64,000 nt of DNA, taken from NCBI RefSeq assembly GCF_030269445.1, contig NZ_BSTJ01000001.1, forward strand, positions 1,637,898 through 1,701,897. The letters run 5' to 3'. Shown here piece after piece: positions 10,284 through 19,175 of the stretch. The DNA comes from Actinoallomurus iriomotensis (lineage in GTDB: Bacteria; Actinomycetota; Actinomycetes; Streptosporangiales; Streptosporangiaceae). The notes under the pieces were generated by a model that saw nothing but the letters and a program-made list of their open reading frames with translations, was not told where the DNA came from and did not search any database. The position numbers and the translations under genes are program-made. Each line of letters starts with the position of its first letter. The stretch's first letter is position 1.

Positions 10284-10523
10284 GTGACGGAGGAGAAACC
10301 AGAGCTGTCCTACGAGCAGGCCCGTGACGAGCTGACGGACGTCGTGCGCCGGCTGGAGGCCGGCGGCCTCACTCTCGAGGAGTCGCTCACTCTCTGGCAG
10401 CGCGGCGAGAAGCTGGCGGGCATCTGCGAGGAGTGGCTGGAGGGCGCCCGCGCTCGGCTCGCCGCGGCCATGTCCGAGCGCGCCGAACCGAGCGCCGAAC
10501 CCGCCGAGGGCGCGCCCTTCTGA
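10284..10523 (+). CDS. xseB: exodeoxyribonuclease VII small subunit
   Basis: 79 residues from the GTG at 10284, the usual size. It has the conserved helical hairpin [20 protein letters not shown] followed by [16 protein letters not shown] and the short acidic tail. It is the partner of XseA in exonuclease VII. AGGGTGG precedes the start. It is convergent with the DUF4245 gene 16 bp away. Confidence 0.95.
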   Translation: MTEEKPELSYEQARDELTDVVRRLEAGGLTLEESLTLWQRGEKLAGICEEWLEGARARLAAAMSERAEPSAEPAEGAPF

Positions 10524-10539
10524 GCCGTGCCCCGGCGGG

Positions 10540-11217
10540 TCAGCCGACCGGCGTGGCCGCCGAGGACGGCTTCGGCTGGGGCTTCAGCGCGGCCGCCAGC
10601 ACCCCGAGCTCCTCGTACGAGGCCGTGCCGGTGAGGACGATCGTGACGCCGGGGAGGCGGCGGACGAGCGAGCGCTGCTTCTTGTCCGGCCGGAACTCGC
10701 GGTCCCAGGTCGCACCGGCGATCTGGGCGGTGCCGTCCGGGTGGCCCTGGCTCGTCATGCGATCGATGAAGTGACCGGCGCCGTCCGGCGTCTCGTTGCT
10801 CTCCTCCAGCGCGGCGTACTCCTTGCGCGCCGTGGAGAAGCCGAGGTGCCAGGAGATCGGCCCCTGTCCGTGGCCGCTGAGCCGGGTGCTGGTGGCGAAC
10901 CACTGCGGCGGCAGGCCCTGGGGCGCCAGCACCTGGTACGGGGCGACGGCGGTGAGTCCGGCCAGGTCGCTGCTGTAGTCGGCGTGCGGCATGGCGGATT
11001 CGTTGTGCCGCGGGGTGATCAGGATGACCAGACCGACGAGGGCGAGCGACGCGAGCATCGCCATGCAGAAGCCCGGCAGGCCCGACATGAGCCGCTTGTA
11101 CACCGACGGCGACACGACGTACGGACCCTCGGGCGGACGGGTCGCGGTGGCGGTGGTGCCGGGCGGCGTGTCGCCCGGTGTGGTGGTGCTGTCCGCCGGC
11201 TCAGGACCGTCGCTCAC
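10540..11217 (-). CDS. DUF4245 membrane-anchored protein
   Basis: 225 residues: a Thr/Pro-rich cytosolic tail, a membrane helix at about 46-67, then an exported domain with YQVLAPQGLPPQW, WHLGFSTARKEYAALEES and a late GVTIVLTGTASYEEL. The order and motifs match DUF4245, which lies beside xseB/glpX in many actinobacteria (Rv1100 by recollection). The function is unknown. Its start codon overlaps the 3' end of the TetR gene by 17 bp, so the two are probably cotranscribed. Confidence 0.88.
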   Translation of the reverse strand: MSDGPEPADSTTTPGDTPPGTTATATRPPEGPYVVSPSVYKRLMSGLPGFCMAMLASLALVGLVILITPRHNESAMPHADYSSDLAGLTAVAPYQVLAPQGLPPQWFATSTRLSGHGQGPISWHLGFSTARKEYAALEESNETPDGAGHFIDRMTSQGHPDGTAQIAGATWDREFRPDKKQRSLVRRLPGVTIVLTGTASYEELGVLAAALKPQPKPSSAATPVG

Positions 11218-11875
11218 GGGGGCTCTCCATGCGGGAAATGATCGCCAGGACGTCGTCGGCGAGGCGCCGTGACGCCGTCTCGTCCTCCGACAGCGACAGC
11301 TCCGCGACCGCGCCGGACATCGCGCCCGTCAGCACGACGACGAGCGCCTCGTCCACCTCGCCGTCGCCGGTGTGGAAGAGCGCCGCGTTGCGCCGCGCCC
11401 AGGTGCGGAGGCGGTCGCGCAGGGCCCGGTCGAAGCCGGGCGGCCCGTCGCCGGACAGGAACAGCCGGGCGAGGTCGGGCTCGGCGAGGCAACCGTCGAG
11501 GTAGGCACGCGCTCCGGCGATGAACAGCCGCATCGGGTCGGCCTCGCCCTGGTCGCGGGCCAGGTGGACGGCCTCGCGGGTGCGCTCCTGCTGGCGGTTC
11601 TGGAACTCCTCGAAGAGCGTGAGGTAAAGGTCGGCCTTGCCGCTGAAGTGGTGGTAGAGGCTGCCGACGCTCGCTCCGGCCTTGGCCACGATGTCGGTCA
11701 CCGCCGCCTGCGCGAACCCGGACACCGAGAAGACTTCACGCGCCGCCGCCAGCAGGGCGCCACGCGTGGCCGCACCTCGATCGGAGGTGCGCTGGAGGTG
11801 TTCGATGCTCAACTGCGCGCTCCTCGCCGTGCCGAAGAGGCGCACGGCACTCGCCACCGACGGCCGGCCGGGCAC
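11201..11875 (-). CDS. TetR-family transcriptional regulator
   Basis: 224 residues if the GTG at 11875 is the start; a TTG about 20 codons later, nearer the helix-turn-helix, is possible. The DNA-binding domain is AAREVFSVSGFAQAAVTDIV followed by AKAGASVGSLYHHFSGKADLYL. A helical ligand domain follows. It overlaps the DUF4245 gene downstream, suggesting translational coupling. The ligand and targets are unknown. Confidence 0.88.
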   Translation of the reverse strand: MPGRPSVASAVRLFGTARSAQLSIEHLQRTSDRGAATRGALLAAAREVFSVSGFAQAAVTDIVAKAGASVGSLYHHFSGKADLYLTLFEEFQNRQQERTREAVHLARDQGEADPMRLFIAGARAYLDGCLAEPDLARLFLSGDGPPGFDRALRDRLRTWARRNAALFHTGDGEVDEALVVVLTGAMSGAVAELSLSEDETASRRLADDVLAIISRMESPRERRS

Positions 11876-12001
11876 GTCGCTCGCCCGCCGGGCCGCCGCT
11901 TGATTTCGCTGCTCATTACGGCCCTAGATTACGCCCTGTCTGCGCTGAATTTACGTCCTCCGGCATCGGCCGCCGGTGATCCGGCGGCTTCCTGCCGTCC
12001 C

Positions 12002-12142
12002 ATGGGCCGGTCCGGCCCCTCGGGAGGCGAATCGTCAAAGTGGTGTTTCTCGCACGCAACCTTCCCTACAAAACGGGCATGTTTGCAGTGCCTGCGCATC
12101 CACCTCGCCGCAGCCAGACGTGCGAACATGCGATCGACCTGA
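12002..12142 (+). CDS. possible 46-residue Cys/His small protein
   Basis: A short frame from the ATG at 12002 encodes a basic peptide with the pattern C-x2-H-x9-C-x2-C-x4-H (WCFSH, then [11 protein letters not shown]), which could hold one zinc ion. It lies 64 bp upstream of glpX, in DNA less GC-skewed than its neighbours. There is no strong ribosome site, and the opposite strand also has a Cys/His-containing frame, so this could be chance. I do not recognise a family. Confidence 0.25.
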   Translation: MGRSGPSGGESSKWCFSHATFPTKRACLQCLRIHLAAARRANMRST

Positions 12143-12206
12143 CACTCGAGGAGGGAGCGGCGTTCGCCCTCGGCCGGCCGGCCGGGCCGCCACGCCGCGT
12201 GATCCG

Positions 12207-13241
12207 ATGACCGAAGCAAGCACTCCGTCGTCCCCGCTGGTGACCGAGGCCCACGCCCCGGACCGCAACCTCGCGCTGGAGCTCGTGCGCGTGACCGAGG
12301 CCGCGGCGATGGCCGCCGCCCGCTGGGTGGGACGCGGTGACAAGAACGGGGCCGACGGCGCGGCGGTGAACGCCATGCGCCAGCTGATCAACACGGTGTC
12401 GATGAACGGCGTGGTGGTGATCGGCGAGGGCGAGAAGGACCAGGCCCCGATGCTCTTCAACGGCGAGCGCGTCGGCGACGGCAACGGCGCGGACTGCGAC
12501 GTCGCCGTGGACCCGATCGACGGCACGCGGCTGACCGCGCTCGGGCAGAGCAACGCGATCGCGGTGATCGCGGTGAGCCCGCGGGGCACCATGTACGACC
12601 CGTCGGCCGTGTTCTACATGGAGAAGCTGGCGACCGGCCCCGAGGCGGCCGACGTCGTCAACATCGACGCGCCCGTGGCGGACAACATCCGGGCGGTGGC
12701 GCGGGCCAAGGGCTGCTCGTCGTCGGATGTCACGGTGGTCATCCTCGACCGGCCCCGGCACGAGCGGATCGTCAAGGAGGTACGCGAGGCGGGCGCCCGG
12801 ATCAAGTTCATCACCGACGGCGACGTGGCCGGCGCGATCATGGCCGCGCGGGAGAACACCGGCATCGACCTGATGCTCGGCATCGGCGGCACGCCGGAGG
12901 GCATCATCGCGGCCTGCGCGATCAAGTCGCTCGGCGGCGTGCTGCAGGGACGGCTGTGGCCCAAGGACGACGCCGAACGGCAGAAGGCGGTCGACGCCGG
13001 ACACGACCTGTCGCGGGTGCTGACCACCGACGACCTGGTCACCTCCGACGACGTGTTCTTCGCCGCGACCGGCATCACCGACGGCGAGCTGGTCGGCGGG
13101 GTCCGCTACAGCAAGGGCCTGGCGTACACGAACTCGCTCGTGATGCGTTCGCGCAGCGGGACGATCCGCCGGATCGACAGCGAGCACCGGCTCGCCAAGC
13201 TCCGCGCCTACTCCGCCATCAACTTCGACACCGCGAGTTAG
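12207..13241 (+). CDS. glpX: class II fructose-1,6-bisphosphatase
   Basis: 344 residues from the ATG at 12207; the open frame reaches further upstream, but family similarity begins at [21 protein letters not shown]. Metal- and phosphate-binding motifs GEGEKD (74-79) and DPIDGT (102-107) are present, as are DRPRHERIV and GIGGTPEGI. It hydrolyses FBP to F6P in gluconeogenesis, consistent with the PEP carboxykinase and fumarases in this window. A strong hairpin follows the stop. Confidence 0.96.
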   Translation: MTEASTPSSPLVTEAHAPDRNLALELVRVTEAAAMAAARWVGRGDKNGADGAAVNAMRQLINTVSMNGVVVIGEGEKDQAPMLFNGERVGDGNGADCDVAVDPIDGTRLTALGQSNAIAVIAVSPRGTMYDPSAVFYMEKLATGPEAADVVNIDAPVADNIRAVARAKGCSSSDVTVVILDRPRHERIVKEVREAGARIKFITDGDVAGAIMAARENTGIDLMLGIGGTPEGIIAACAIKSLGGVLQGRLWPKDDAERQKAVDAGHDLSRVLTTDDLVTSDDVFFAATGITDGELVGGVRYSKGLAYTNSLVMRSRSGTIRRIDSEHRLAKLRAYSAINFDTAS

Positions 13242-13256
13242 CCGGTCCGTCGCACA

Positions 13257-13283
13257 CCCTTCCGGCCGCGAGGGCCGGAAGGG
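13257..13283. terminator. 11-bp stem terminator between glpX and the ABC permease gene
   Basis: CCCTTCCGGCC - GCGAG - GGCCGGAAGGG forms a perfect stem with a 5-base loop in the convergent gap. It can serve both strands. There is no T-run, which is usual in high-GC actinomycetes. Confidence 0.8.
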
Positions 13284-13307
13284 CCACGTGCCCCGTACGG
13301 GCGACGG

Positions 13308-14186
13308 CTACTTGACGCTGCCGGCGGTCAGGCCGCCGATGAGGTAACGCTCGATCACGATGAACAGGATGACGACCGGCACGATCGCGATCAGCGAGGT
13401 GGCGAACAGGTACTGCCAGTGCTGCTGGTACGACGTGACGAAGCCGGGCACGGCCACGGTCAGCGGCTGACGGTTGGGCGAGGACGTGATCGTCAGGGCG
13501 ACGACGTACTCGTTCCACGCCCCGATGAACGTGTAGACCACCGCGGTCACCAGGCCGGGCAGCGACAGCGGCAGCGTCACCCGGGTGAGCGCCGTGAACC
13601 GGCCCGCGCCGTCGATGTAGGCGGCCTCCTCCAGCGCCTTCGGGATGCTGGAGAAGTACCCGTGCAGGATCCACACGCAGAACGGCAGGTTGAAGGCGGC
13701 GTTGACCAGGATCAGCGCGAGCAGCGTGTCGGTCAGGTTGAGGTAGACCATCTCGCGGTAGATGCCGATCACCAGCGCGGTGGGGGCGAACATCTGCGTG
13801 ATGAGCACCAGCAGCAGGAACGGCCCGCGCAGCCAGAACCGGTTGCGCGCCGTGTAGTACGCCGCCGGCAGCGCGACCAGCAGCGCGATCAGCGTGGACA
13901 CGGCCGCGACGATGAGCGAGACCTGCATGTTCGTCCAGATCGGCGCCGCTTTCCACACGTCGACGAAGTTGCCGAAGCTCCAGTGCTTCGGCAGGAACGT
14001 CGTCGGCGACGCGGTCAGCTCACGGTCGGGCTTGAGCGCCGTGAGCAGCATCTCCAGGTACGGCGCGACGAACACGAACGCCACCAGGTAGCCCACCGCG
14101 GTGAGGAGGACGATTCGTCCCCTACCGGCCGACCCCGGCACACCGCGGCCGACCGTGGCCGGACGGCGGTTGCTCAGGCTGCTCAT
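13308..14186 (-). CDS. sugar ABC transporter permease, MalG-type
   Basis: 292 residues with about six membrane helices and the ATPase-contacting EAA loop EEAAYIDGAGRFTALTRVTLPL (here broken as EEAAYIDGAG, then RVTLPL). It is the third gene of a binding protein-permease-permease operon; its start overlaps the preceding permease stop by 4 bp. No ATPase gene is present, so a shared MsiK-like ATPase elsewhere is likely, as in Streptomyces sugar importers. Confidence 0.92.
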   Translation of the reverse strand: MSSLSNRRPATVGRGVPGSAGRGRIVLLTAVGYLVAFVFVAPYLEMLLTALKPDRELTASPTTFLPKHWSFGNFVDVWKAAPIWTNMQVSLIVAAVSTLIALLVALPAAYYTARNRFWLRGPFLLLVLITQMFAPTALVIGIYREMVYLNLTDTLLALILVNAAFNLPFCVWILHGYFSSIPKALEEAAYIDGAGRFTALTRVTLPLSLPGLVTAVVYTFIGAWNEYVVALTITSSPNRQPLTVAVPGFVTSYQQHWQYLFATSLIAIVPVVILFIVIERYLIGGLTAGSVK

Positions 14187-15139
14187 GGTTGTGCCTCCCC
14201 GCGCCAGCCGACGGCCCGCAGGTACAGCAGGACCAGGATCAGGATCAGCGCGAAGTTCACGACCGCCATCGCGGCCGACTCTCCGACGTCACCCGTTCCG
14301 CTGAAGGCGAGCTTGTACATGAAGGTCGTGCTGGTGTCGGTCTTGCTGCCCGGTCCGCCCCCGGTCATCGCGTAGATGATCGGGAACGAGTTGAAGACGT
14401 TGATCACGTTGATGATCGCCGCGACCAGCAGGGCCGGCCGCAGCAGCGGCAGCGTGATGCGGAAGTAGGTCCGCGCGCGCCCGGCGCCGTCGACGCGGGC
14501 CGCCTCGTAGACCTCCTGCGGGACGGTCTGCAGCCCGGCCAGGATGACGAACGAGGTGAACGGCAAGGAGACGAAGACGGCCACCCACATCATCCAGATC
14601 AGCGCCTGGGTGGGGTTGGACAGCCAGTTCACCGAGTGGTCGATCAGCCCGACGCCCTTGAGGACCTTGTTGACCACGCCGTAGTAGTAGTTGAGCATCC
14701 ACTTCCAGGTCAGCGCCGTCATCAGCACCGACGCGGCCCAGGGCACGATCACCGCCCAGCGCACCACGCGGCGCCCCGGGAAGTTGGCGTTGAGCAGCTG
14801 GCCGATGGCCAGCGACACGACGATCGTGACCACGACGACGCCGACCACCCACACCACCGTGCGCAGCAGCACGCTGACGAGGTCGGTCTCGCCGAACAGG
14901 TCGTGGTAGTTACCGGTGCCGCGAAAGCCCAGCGTCGCCCCGGACGAGCTGATCCTCATCAGCGACGTCCAGACCATCTCGACGACCGGCCACAGGACCA
15001 CGGCCACGATCAGGATGATCGCGGGGCCGATCCAGGGCAACGGTGCCAGCGCACGGAGGATCCGGCTGTTTCTTCTTCTCGCCGACGCCGGCGCCGGGGA
15101 CCTGGCCCCGGCGCCGCGCGCCTCGATGGTGTCGTGCAC
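14183..15139 (-). CDS. sugar ABC transporter permease, MalF-type
   Basis: 318 residues. The N-terminal cytosolic stretch is followed by about six helices and the EAA loop YEAARVDGAGRARTYFRITL. It pairs with the MalG-type permease; stop and start overlap by 4 bp, implying coupled translation. The solute-binding protein gene is 10 bp upstream in the same operon. Confidence 0.92.
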   Translation of the reverse strand: MHDTIEARGAGARSPAPASARRRNSRILRALAPLPWIGPAIILIVAVVLWPVVEMVWTSLMRISSSGATLGFRGTGNYHDLFGETDLVSVLLRTVVWVVGVVVVTIVVSLAIGQLLNANFPGRRVVRWAVIVPWAASVLMTALTWKWMLNYYYGVVNKVLKGVGLIDHSVNWLSNPTQALIWMMWVAVFVSLPFTSFVILAGLQTVPQEVYEAARVDGAGRARTYFRITLPLLRPALLVAAIINVINVFNSFPIIYAMTGGGPGSKTDTSTTFMYKLAFSGTGDVGESAAMAVVNFALILILVLLYLRAVGWRGEAQP

Positions 15140-15149
15140 GAGCCGTCCG

Positions 15150-16406
15150 TCAGCCGTTCTTCTGCGCGGTCTGCTGGAGCTCGCTCAGCACGCTCTTCGG
15201 GTCACCGGTGATGGCGGTGCCGAGCTTCTCCTTGACCGTGTTGGCCAGCGGGCCCCAGGCGGCGTTGCCGGTGGGGTAGAACTTGGCGTTCGGCAAGGCG
15301 TCGATGAACGGCTTGTCGTACGGCACGGCACTGCTGATCACGTCGCCCGCCGACTTGGTGACGGGCAGGAAGCCCTCTTCCTTCTGGAAGTTGGCGACGT
15401 TGTTCGTCTGGTAGAAGAAGTTCAGGAACTTGGAGACGGCGTCCTTCTTCTTGCCGCCGCCGTTCTTGAACGCCACCAGGAAGTCCTGCACACCGAGGGT
15501 GCTGGGCGTGCCCCCGGCCTTGGTCGGCAGCGGCGCCACGGCGTACGGCAGCTTGGCGTTGACCTTGTTGATGAAGCCCGCCGGCATGAAGACGGCGCCG
15601 TTCAGCATGCCGATCTTGCCCTGCGCGAACTCGTTGAAGACGTCCTTGCGGTCGGTCGTCTCAGGGTTCGGCTGCGTGAGGCCGGACTTGCTGAGGTCCT
15701 TGAGGTAGTTCAGCGTGTCGACGTTGGCCTGGCTGTCGATCGTCCAGTTGCCGGACTGGTCGACGTAGCCGCCGCCGTTGTTCATCGCCCACATGAAGAA
15801 CTCGGCCTGGGACTCCTCGGCGCCGAGCGGCAGGCCGAGCGGGAAGACGCCCTTCCCGCCCTTGTCCTTGATCTTCTGGGCGTCGGTCTTGACCTCGTCC
15901 CAGGTCTTGGGCGGCGCGGAGATGCCGGCCTTCTTGAAGACGTCCTTGTTGTAGAAGAACAGCCGGACGCTGGACAGCAGCGGCATGCCGTACTGCGTGC
16001 CCTTGTACTTGTCGCCCTCGACGAAGGACGGGAGGATGTCGCTCGACACCTGCGGGGACAGCACGTCCGAAGTCGGGAAGAGCAGGCCGTCCCGCGCGAA
16101 GTCGGCGAACGCGTTGTAGTTCAGGATGTCGGGCGTCTGCTTGGTCTGGACGTAGGTCTTGACCTTGGCGTCCATCTGGGTCCAGTCGACCATTTCCAGG
16201 TTGACCTTGTAGCCCTTGTTCTGCGCCTCGAACGTCTTGATGAGGCTGTCCCAGAGGGACTTGGTCTTGTCGTCGTAGATCGCGGCGACGAACCTGATCG
16301 TCTTGCTGTCGCCGCTGTCGCCCGAGGAACTCCCCTTGCTGCATCCGGTCAAACCGAGGGTCACCGTGAGACCCGCGGCGATAACGCCGGTGAGGTGCCG
16401 TTTCAC
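15150..16406 (-). CDS. sugar-binding lipoprotein of an ABC importer
   Basis: 418 residues from the GTG at 16406, chosen because it begins a classical lipoprotein signal (KRHLTGVIAAG, lipobox LTGC with the acylated Cys near residue 21) and has GGCGGGGAC upstream. The mature part is a family 1 extracellular solute-binding fold (TPDILNYNAFADFARDG, MPLLSSVRLFFYNKDVFKKA). The substrate is not determinable from sequence alone. The DasR-like box upstream makes an amino sugar or chito-oligosaccharide the leading guess. It is the first gene of the operon. Confidence 0.9.
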   Translation of the reverse strand: MKRHLTGVIAAGLTVTLGLTGCSKGSSSGDSGDSKTIRFVAAIYDDKTKSLWDSLIKTFEAQNKGYKVNLEMVDWTQMDAKVKTYVQTKQTPDILNYNAFADFARDGLLFPTSDVLSPQVSSDILPSFVEGDKYKGTQYGMPLLSSVRLFFYNKDVFKKAGISAPPKTWDEVKTDAQKIKDKGGKGVFPLGLPLGAEESQAEFFMWAMNNGGGYVDQSGNWTIDSQANVDTLNYLKDLSKSGLTQPNPETTDRKDVFNEFAQGKIGMLNGAVFMPAGFINKVNAKLPYAVAPLPTKAGGTPSTLGVQDFLVAFKNGGGKKKDAVSKFLNFFYQTNNVANFQKEEGFLPVTKSAGDVISSAVPYDKPFIDALPNAKFYPTGNAAWGPLANTVKEKLGTAITGDPKSVLSELQQTAQKNG

Positions 16407-16605
16407 CTGTCCCCGCCTTCTTGCGTGAGGCTTCGGGGCGCGCGGGTGCGCGCGACGTCCCCGGTCATGTGTGGAAAAAGGGTCGCCAACCCCCGGCCGG
16501 GCCCCCGGCTCATCACCTCCGAGCGGCCGCTTGGCGTGGCACAGCTGGTGTGCGGCTCGCGCCGCCACCTCCTTTCACAGGCATGAAAGGTTGTGCACGA
16601 TTCGA

Positions 16606-16620
16606 CTGCTCACTGAGCAG
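16606..16620. promoter_or_regulatory. 15-bp palindrome CTGCTCA-C-TGAGCAG
   Basis: A perfect inverted repeat 200 bp upstream of the sugar-binding protein start, 28 bp from the DasR-like box. It could be a second repressor site for the same promoter. No regulator gene for it is in the immediate vicinity. Confidence 0.45.
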
Positions 16621-16647
16621 AATCGCGCATGGCACTGAACGATAGGA

Positions 16648-16663
16648 GCTGGTCCGTACCAGT
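16648..16663. promoter_or_regulatory. DasR (dre)-like palindrome GCTGGTCCGTACCAGT
   Basis: The arms CTGGT and ACCAG match the dre consensus as I recall it (ACTGGTCTAGACCAST) at about 12 of 16 positions, with differences confined to the centre and the first base. It lies in the 330-bp gap between the sugar importer operon and the DUF1707 gene, 242 bp upstream of the binding-protein start. HutC-type GntR regulators other than DasR use similar boxes. Confidence 0.5.
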
Positions 16664-16736
16664 TCAAGGGGATGCGCGCCGAGGAGTCTCAACCGTTATT
16701 GAACCTCCTGCGTGACCTGCTGCTCCGGTTCTGTGA

Positions 16737-17342
16737 TCAGCGGGCCGGGCGGCGCAGGCGGGGCAACCGGCGGCGTCTCGGCGTGCGCGCGCCGACCGAA
16801 CCGAACACCACCGTGCCGCTCACTTCGATGACGGGCACGTCCGGGCCCTGCGGCTGCCGTACGCGCAGCGCCTGCGAGCCCACGATGGACCGCCCGGTGA
16901 ACTCCACGCGCACGCCCTCGGGGACGACCAGCCGGAGCCGCCCGCCGAGCACGCTCGCGCGTACGACGACGTGGCGGCGCTGCAGCAGGGCCTCCCGCAG
17001 GTCGATCTCCAGCGTGCCGAAGACCGCCGCGGCCGCGAACCGGCCGGGCACGACCCACCGCCCGTCGCGTCGTACGGTGCCGAACAGGGCGTGCAGCGGG
17101 CCCGGGTCCAGCCGGATGGGCTGCTGCTCCTCCGGGAGCAGGTCACGGGTCAGCACGGCGAGCTCGCCGAGCGTGCGGGCGGCGTACGCCCGCTCGACCC
17201 GTTCGCCGTGCTCGTCGAGCGTGATCCGGCCGTCGCCGTGGGCCTCCCTCAGGAGCCGCACGACGTTCTCCCGGTCGGTGTCGGAGGCGCGCAGCTCACG
17301 CGGCGAGAGATCGTCGCCGCCGGGTTTCCACGGAAGGTCCAC
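16737..17342 (-). CDS. DUF1707 protein with C-terminal LiaF-like domain
   Basis: About 201 residues from the GTG at 17342. It begins with the DUF1707 SHOCT-like module: LRASDTDRENVVRLLREAHG, then DGRITLDEHGERVERAYAAR. The C-terminal half (VPGRFAAAAVFGTLEIDLRE, GSQALRVR) is a beta-rich region like the LiaF/DUF2154 cell-envelope-stress domain. The ATG at about 17402 would overlap the divergent ABC gene and is less likely. It is a likely peripheral envelope-stress protein; its partner is unknown. Confidence 0.8.
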   Translation of the reverse strand: MDLPWKPGGDDLSPRELRASDTDRENVVRLLREAHGDGRITLDEHGERVERAYAARTLGELAVLTRDLLPEEQQPIRLDPGPLHALFGTVRRDGRWVVPGRFAAAAVFGTLEIDLREALLQRRHVVVRASVLGGRLRLVVPEGVRVEFTGRSIVGSQALRVRQPQGPDVPVIEVSGTVVFGSVGARTPRRRRLPRLRRPAR

Positions 17343-17397
17343 GCCCCCGACGATATTCGTTGGCGGTCTGTCAGAGGCCCTGCATACCGTGAACAGC

Positions 17398-18321
17398 ATG
17401 GCCATCGTGTTGCGTGACGTCGTCAAGCGGTACACCGATCGTGACGGCACGTCGATCGCGGCGGTCGACGGGCTGACGCTGGAGGTGCCCGACGGCGTCT
17501 GTCTCGGGCTGCTCGGCCCCAACGGCGCCGGCAAGTCCACGACGATGCGCCTGCTGACCGCCCAGTCAAGGGCCGACGAGGGCACGATCAACGTGCTCGG
17601 CCACGACATCCCGCGTGAGGCCAAGCAGGCACGGGCGCTGATGGGCGTGGTGCCGCAGACCGACAACCTCGACGAGGAGCTGACCGCCCGGCAGAACCTC
17701 GAGGTCTTCGCGCGGCTCTACCGCGTGCCGCGCGCGGGCGTACGCGCGGCGGTGGACCGCGCGCTGGAGATCGCCCACCTGACCGGCCGGGCCGACGCGC
17801 GCGCCGACAAGCTGTCCGGCGGCATGCGGCGGCGGCTGCTGGTCGCGCGGGGGCTGGTGCACTCGCCGCGCCTGGTGCTGCTGGACGAGCCGACCGTCGG
17901 CCTCGACCCGCAGGTGCGCGCCGACCTGTGGGGGCTGATCGCCGCGCTGCGCGCGTCCGGGGTGACGGTGCTGATGTCCACGCACTACATCGAGGAGGCC
18001 GAGCGCCTCGCCGACACGTGCGCCCTGATGTCACGTGGCAGGGTGATCGCGACCGGCAGCCCGGCCGAGCTGATCGCCGATCACGCGGGCGACCGCGTCG
18101 AGGAGCACGAGGGCCCGCCGGAGCGGCTGGCCGAGGTCGAGGGCCTGGCCCACCGCGCGGGCCTGCCGACCCGCCGCACCGGCCCGACCGTGTCGGTGCT
18201 GCGCGCCGAGCGGATCCCGCCATCGCTCGCCGACAACCTGGCCAACGGCGACCGCGTCGTACGCCGGGCCGCCAACCTCGAGGACGTCTTCGTCATGCTG
18301 ACCGGAGAGACCGTTGACTGA
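17398..18321 (+). CDS. ABC exporter ATPase, DrrA/NodI type
   Basis: 307 residues from the ATG at 17398. Walker A GPNGAGKST at 40-48, signature LSGGM at 139-143, Walker B LVLLDEP at 159-165, then the DrrA/NodI-type C-terminal extension. Its stop overlaps the permease start by 8 bp, so the two form a two-gene efflux or lipid/polysaccharide export unit. No substrate is implied by the neighbours. The closest style is NodIJ rather than antibiotic-specific DrrAB, judging by the partner permease. Confidence 0.93.
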   Translation: MAIVLRDVVKRYTDRDGTSIAAVDGLTLEVPDGVCLGLLGPNGAGKSTTMRLLTAQSRADEGTINVLGHDIPREAKQARALMGVVPQTDNLDEELTARQNLEVFARLYRVPRAGVRAAVDRALEIAHLTGRADARADKLSGGMRRRLLVARGLVHSPRLVLLDEPTVGLDPQVRADLWGLIAALRASGVTVLMSTHYIEEAERLADTCALMSRGRVIATGSPAELIADHAGDRVEEHEGPPERLAEVEGLAHRAGLPTRRTGPTVSVLRAERIPPSLADNLANGDRVVRRAANLEDVFVMLTGETVD

Positions 18322-19093
18322 TCACCTAAAGGTCTTCGAGTGGGCGCCGGTGCGCGGGGTGTGGCGGCGTGAGCTGGCGCTGTTCCGCCGCTACTGGGCC
18401 TCGTCGTCGTTCGCGTCGATCATCGAGCCGACGATCTACCTGCTGGCGTTCGGCTTCGGCTTCGGCTCGCTCGTGGGCCATGTCGCGGGCTACCGCTACG
18501 TCGACTTCGTCGGCACGGGCGTGGTCGCCACGGCGACGCTGTTCACCTCGGTGTTCCCCGGGATGTTCAACACCTACATCCGCCGCACCTACCAGCACTC
18601 CTATGACGCGGTCCTGGCCGCGCCGGTGGACGTGCACGAGGTGGTGGCCGGCGAGGCGTCGTGGATCGCGGTCAAGAGCGGGGTGTACTCCTGTGCCCCC
18701 ATCCTCGTGTCGCTGGCCTTCGGCCTGCGGCCGCACGCCGGCGTGGTCGCCGTGCCGATCTTCACCGTGCTGACCGCGTCGGGCTTCGCGCTGTTCGGCA
18801 TCTGGGCGTCCACCGTGGTCCCGTCGATCAACAGCTTCGACTACATCATCAGCGGTGTGCTGGCCCCGCTGTTCCTGGTCGCGGGCACGTTCTTCCCGAT
18901 CAGCGGCCTCCCCCACTGGGCCCACCCGATCGCCCACGTCAACCCGCTGTACCACTGCGTGGAGCTGGTGCGCCACGCCGTGTTCGGCTTCCACCCGCTC
19001 GCCGACCTGGGGCACGTGGGCGCTCTGCTGGTGTTCGCCGCGCTGATGTGGTTCCTCGCCGTGCGCGGCATGCGCCGCCGCCTCATCGACTGA
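18314..19093 (+). CDS. ABC-2 type permease, NodJ/DrrB type
   Basis: 259 residues with about six helices, FRRYWASSSFASIIEPTIYL near the N-terminus and the conserved PLFLVAGTFFPISGLP and HAVFG segments typical of the NodJ branch. It is translationally coupled to the ATPase (8-bp overlap). The transported compound is unknown. Confidence 0.92.
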   Translation: MTDHLKVFEWAPVRGVWRRELALFRRYWASSSFASIIEPTIYLLAFGFGFGSLVGHVAGYRYVDFVGTGVVATATLFTSVFPGMFNTYIRRTYQHSYDAVLAAPVDVHEVVAGEASWIAVKSGVYSCAPILVSLAFGLRPHAGVVAVPIFTVLTASGFALFGIWASTVVPSINSFDYIISGVLAPLFLVAGTFFPISGLPHWAHPIAHVNPLYHCVELVRHAVFGFHPLADLGHVGALLVFAALMWFLAVRGMRRRLID

Positions 19094-19175
19094 TTCCACC
19101 AGGTCCGGCCGTATTGACCGTGGCGCGCCCGGTCTCTACGCTGACGCGAACCTCTTTCATGTTTCGGAGGGCGCG

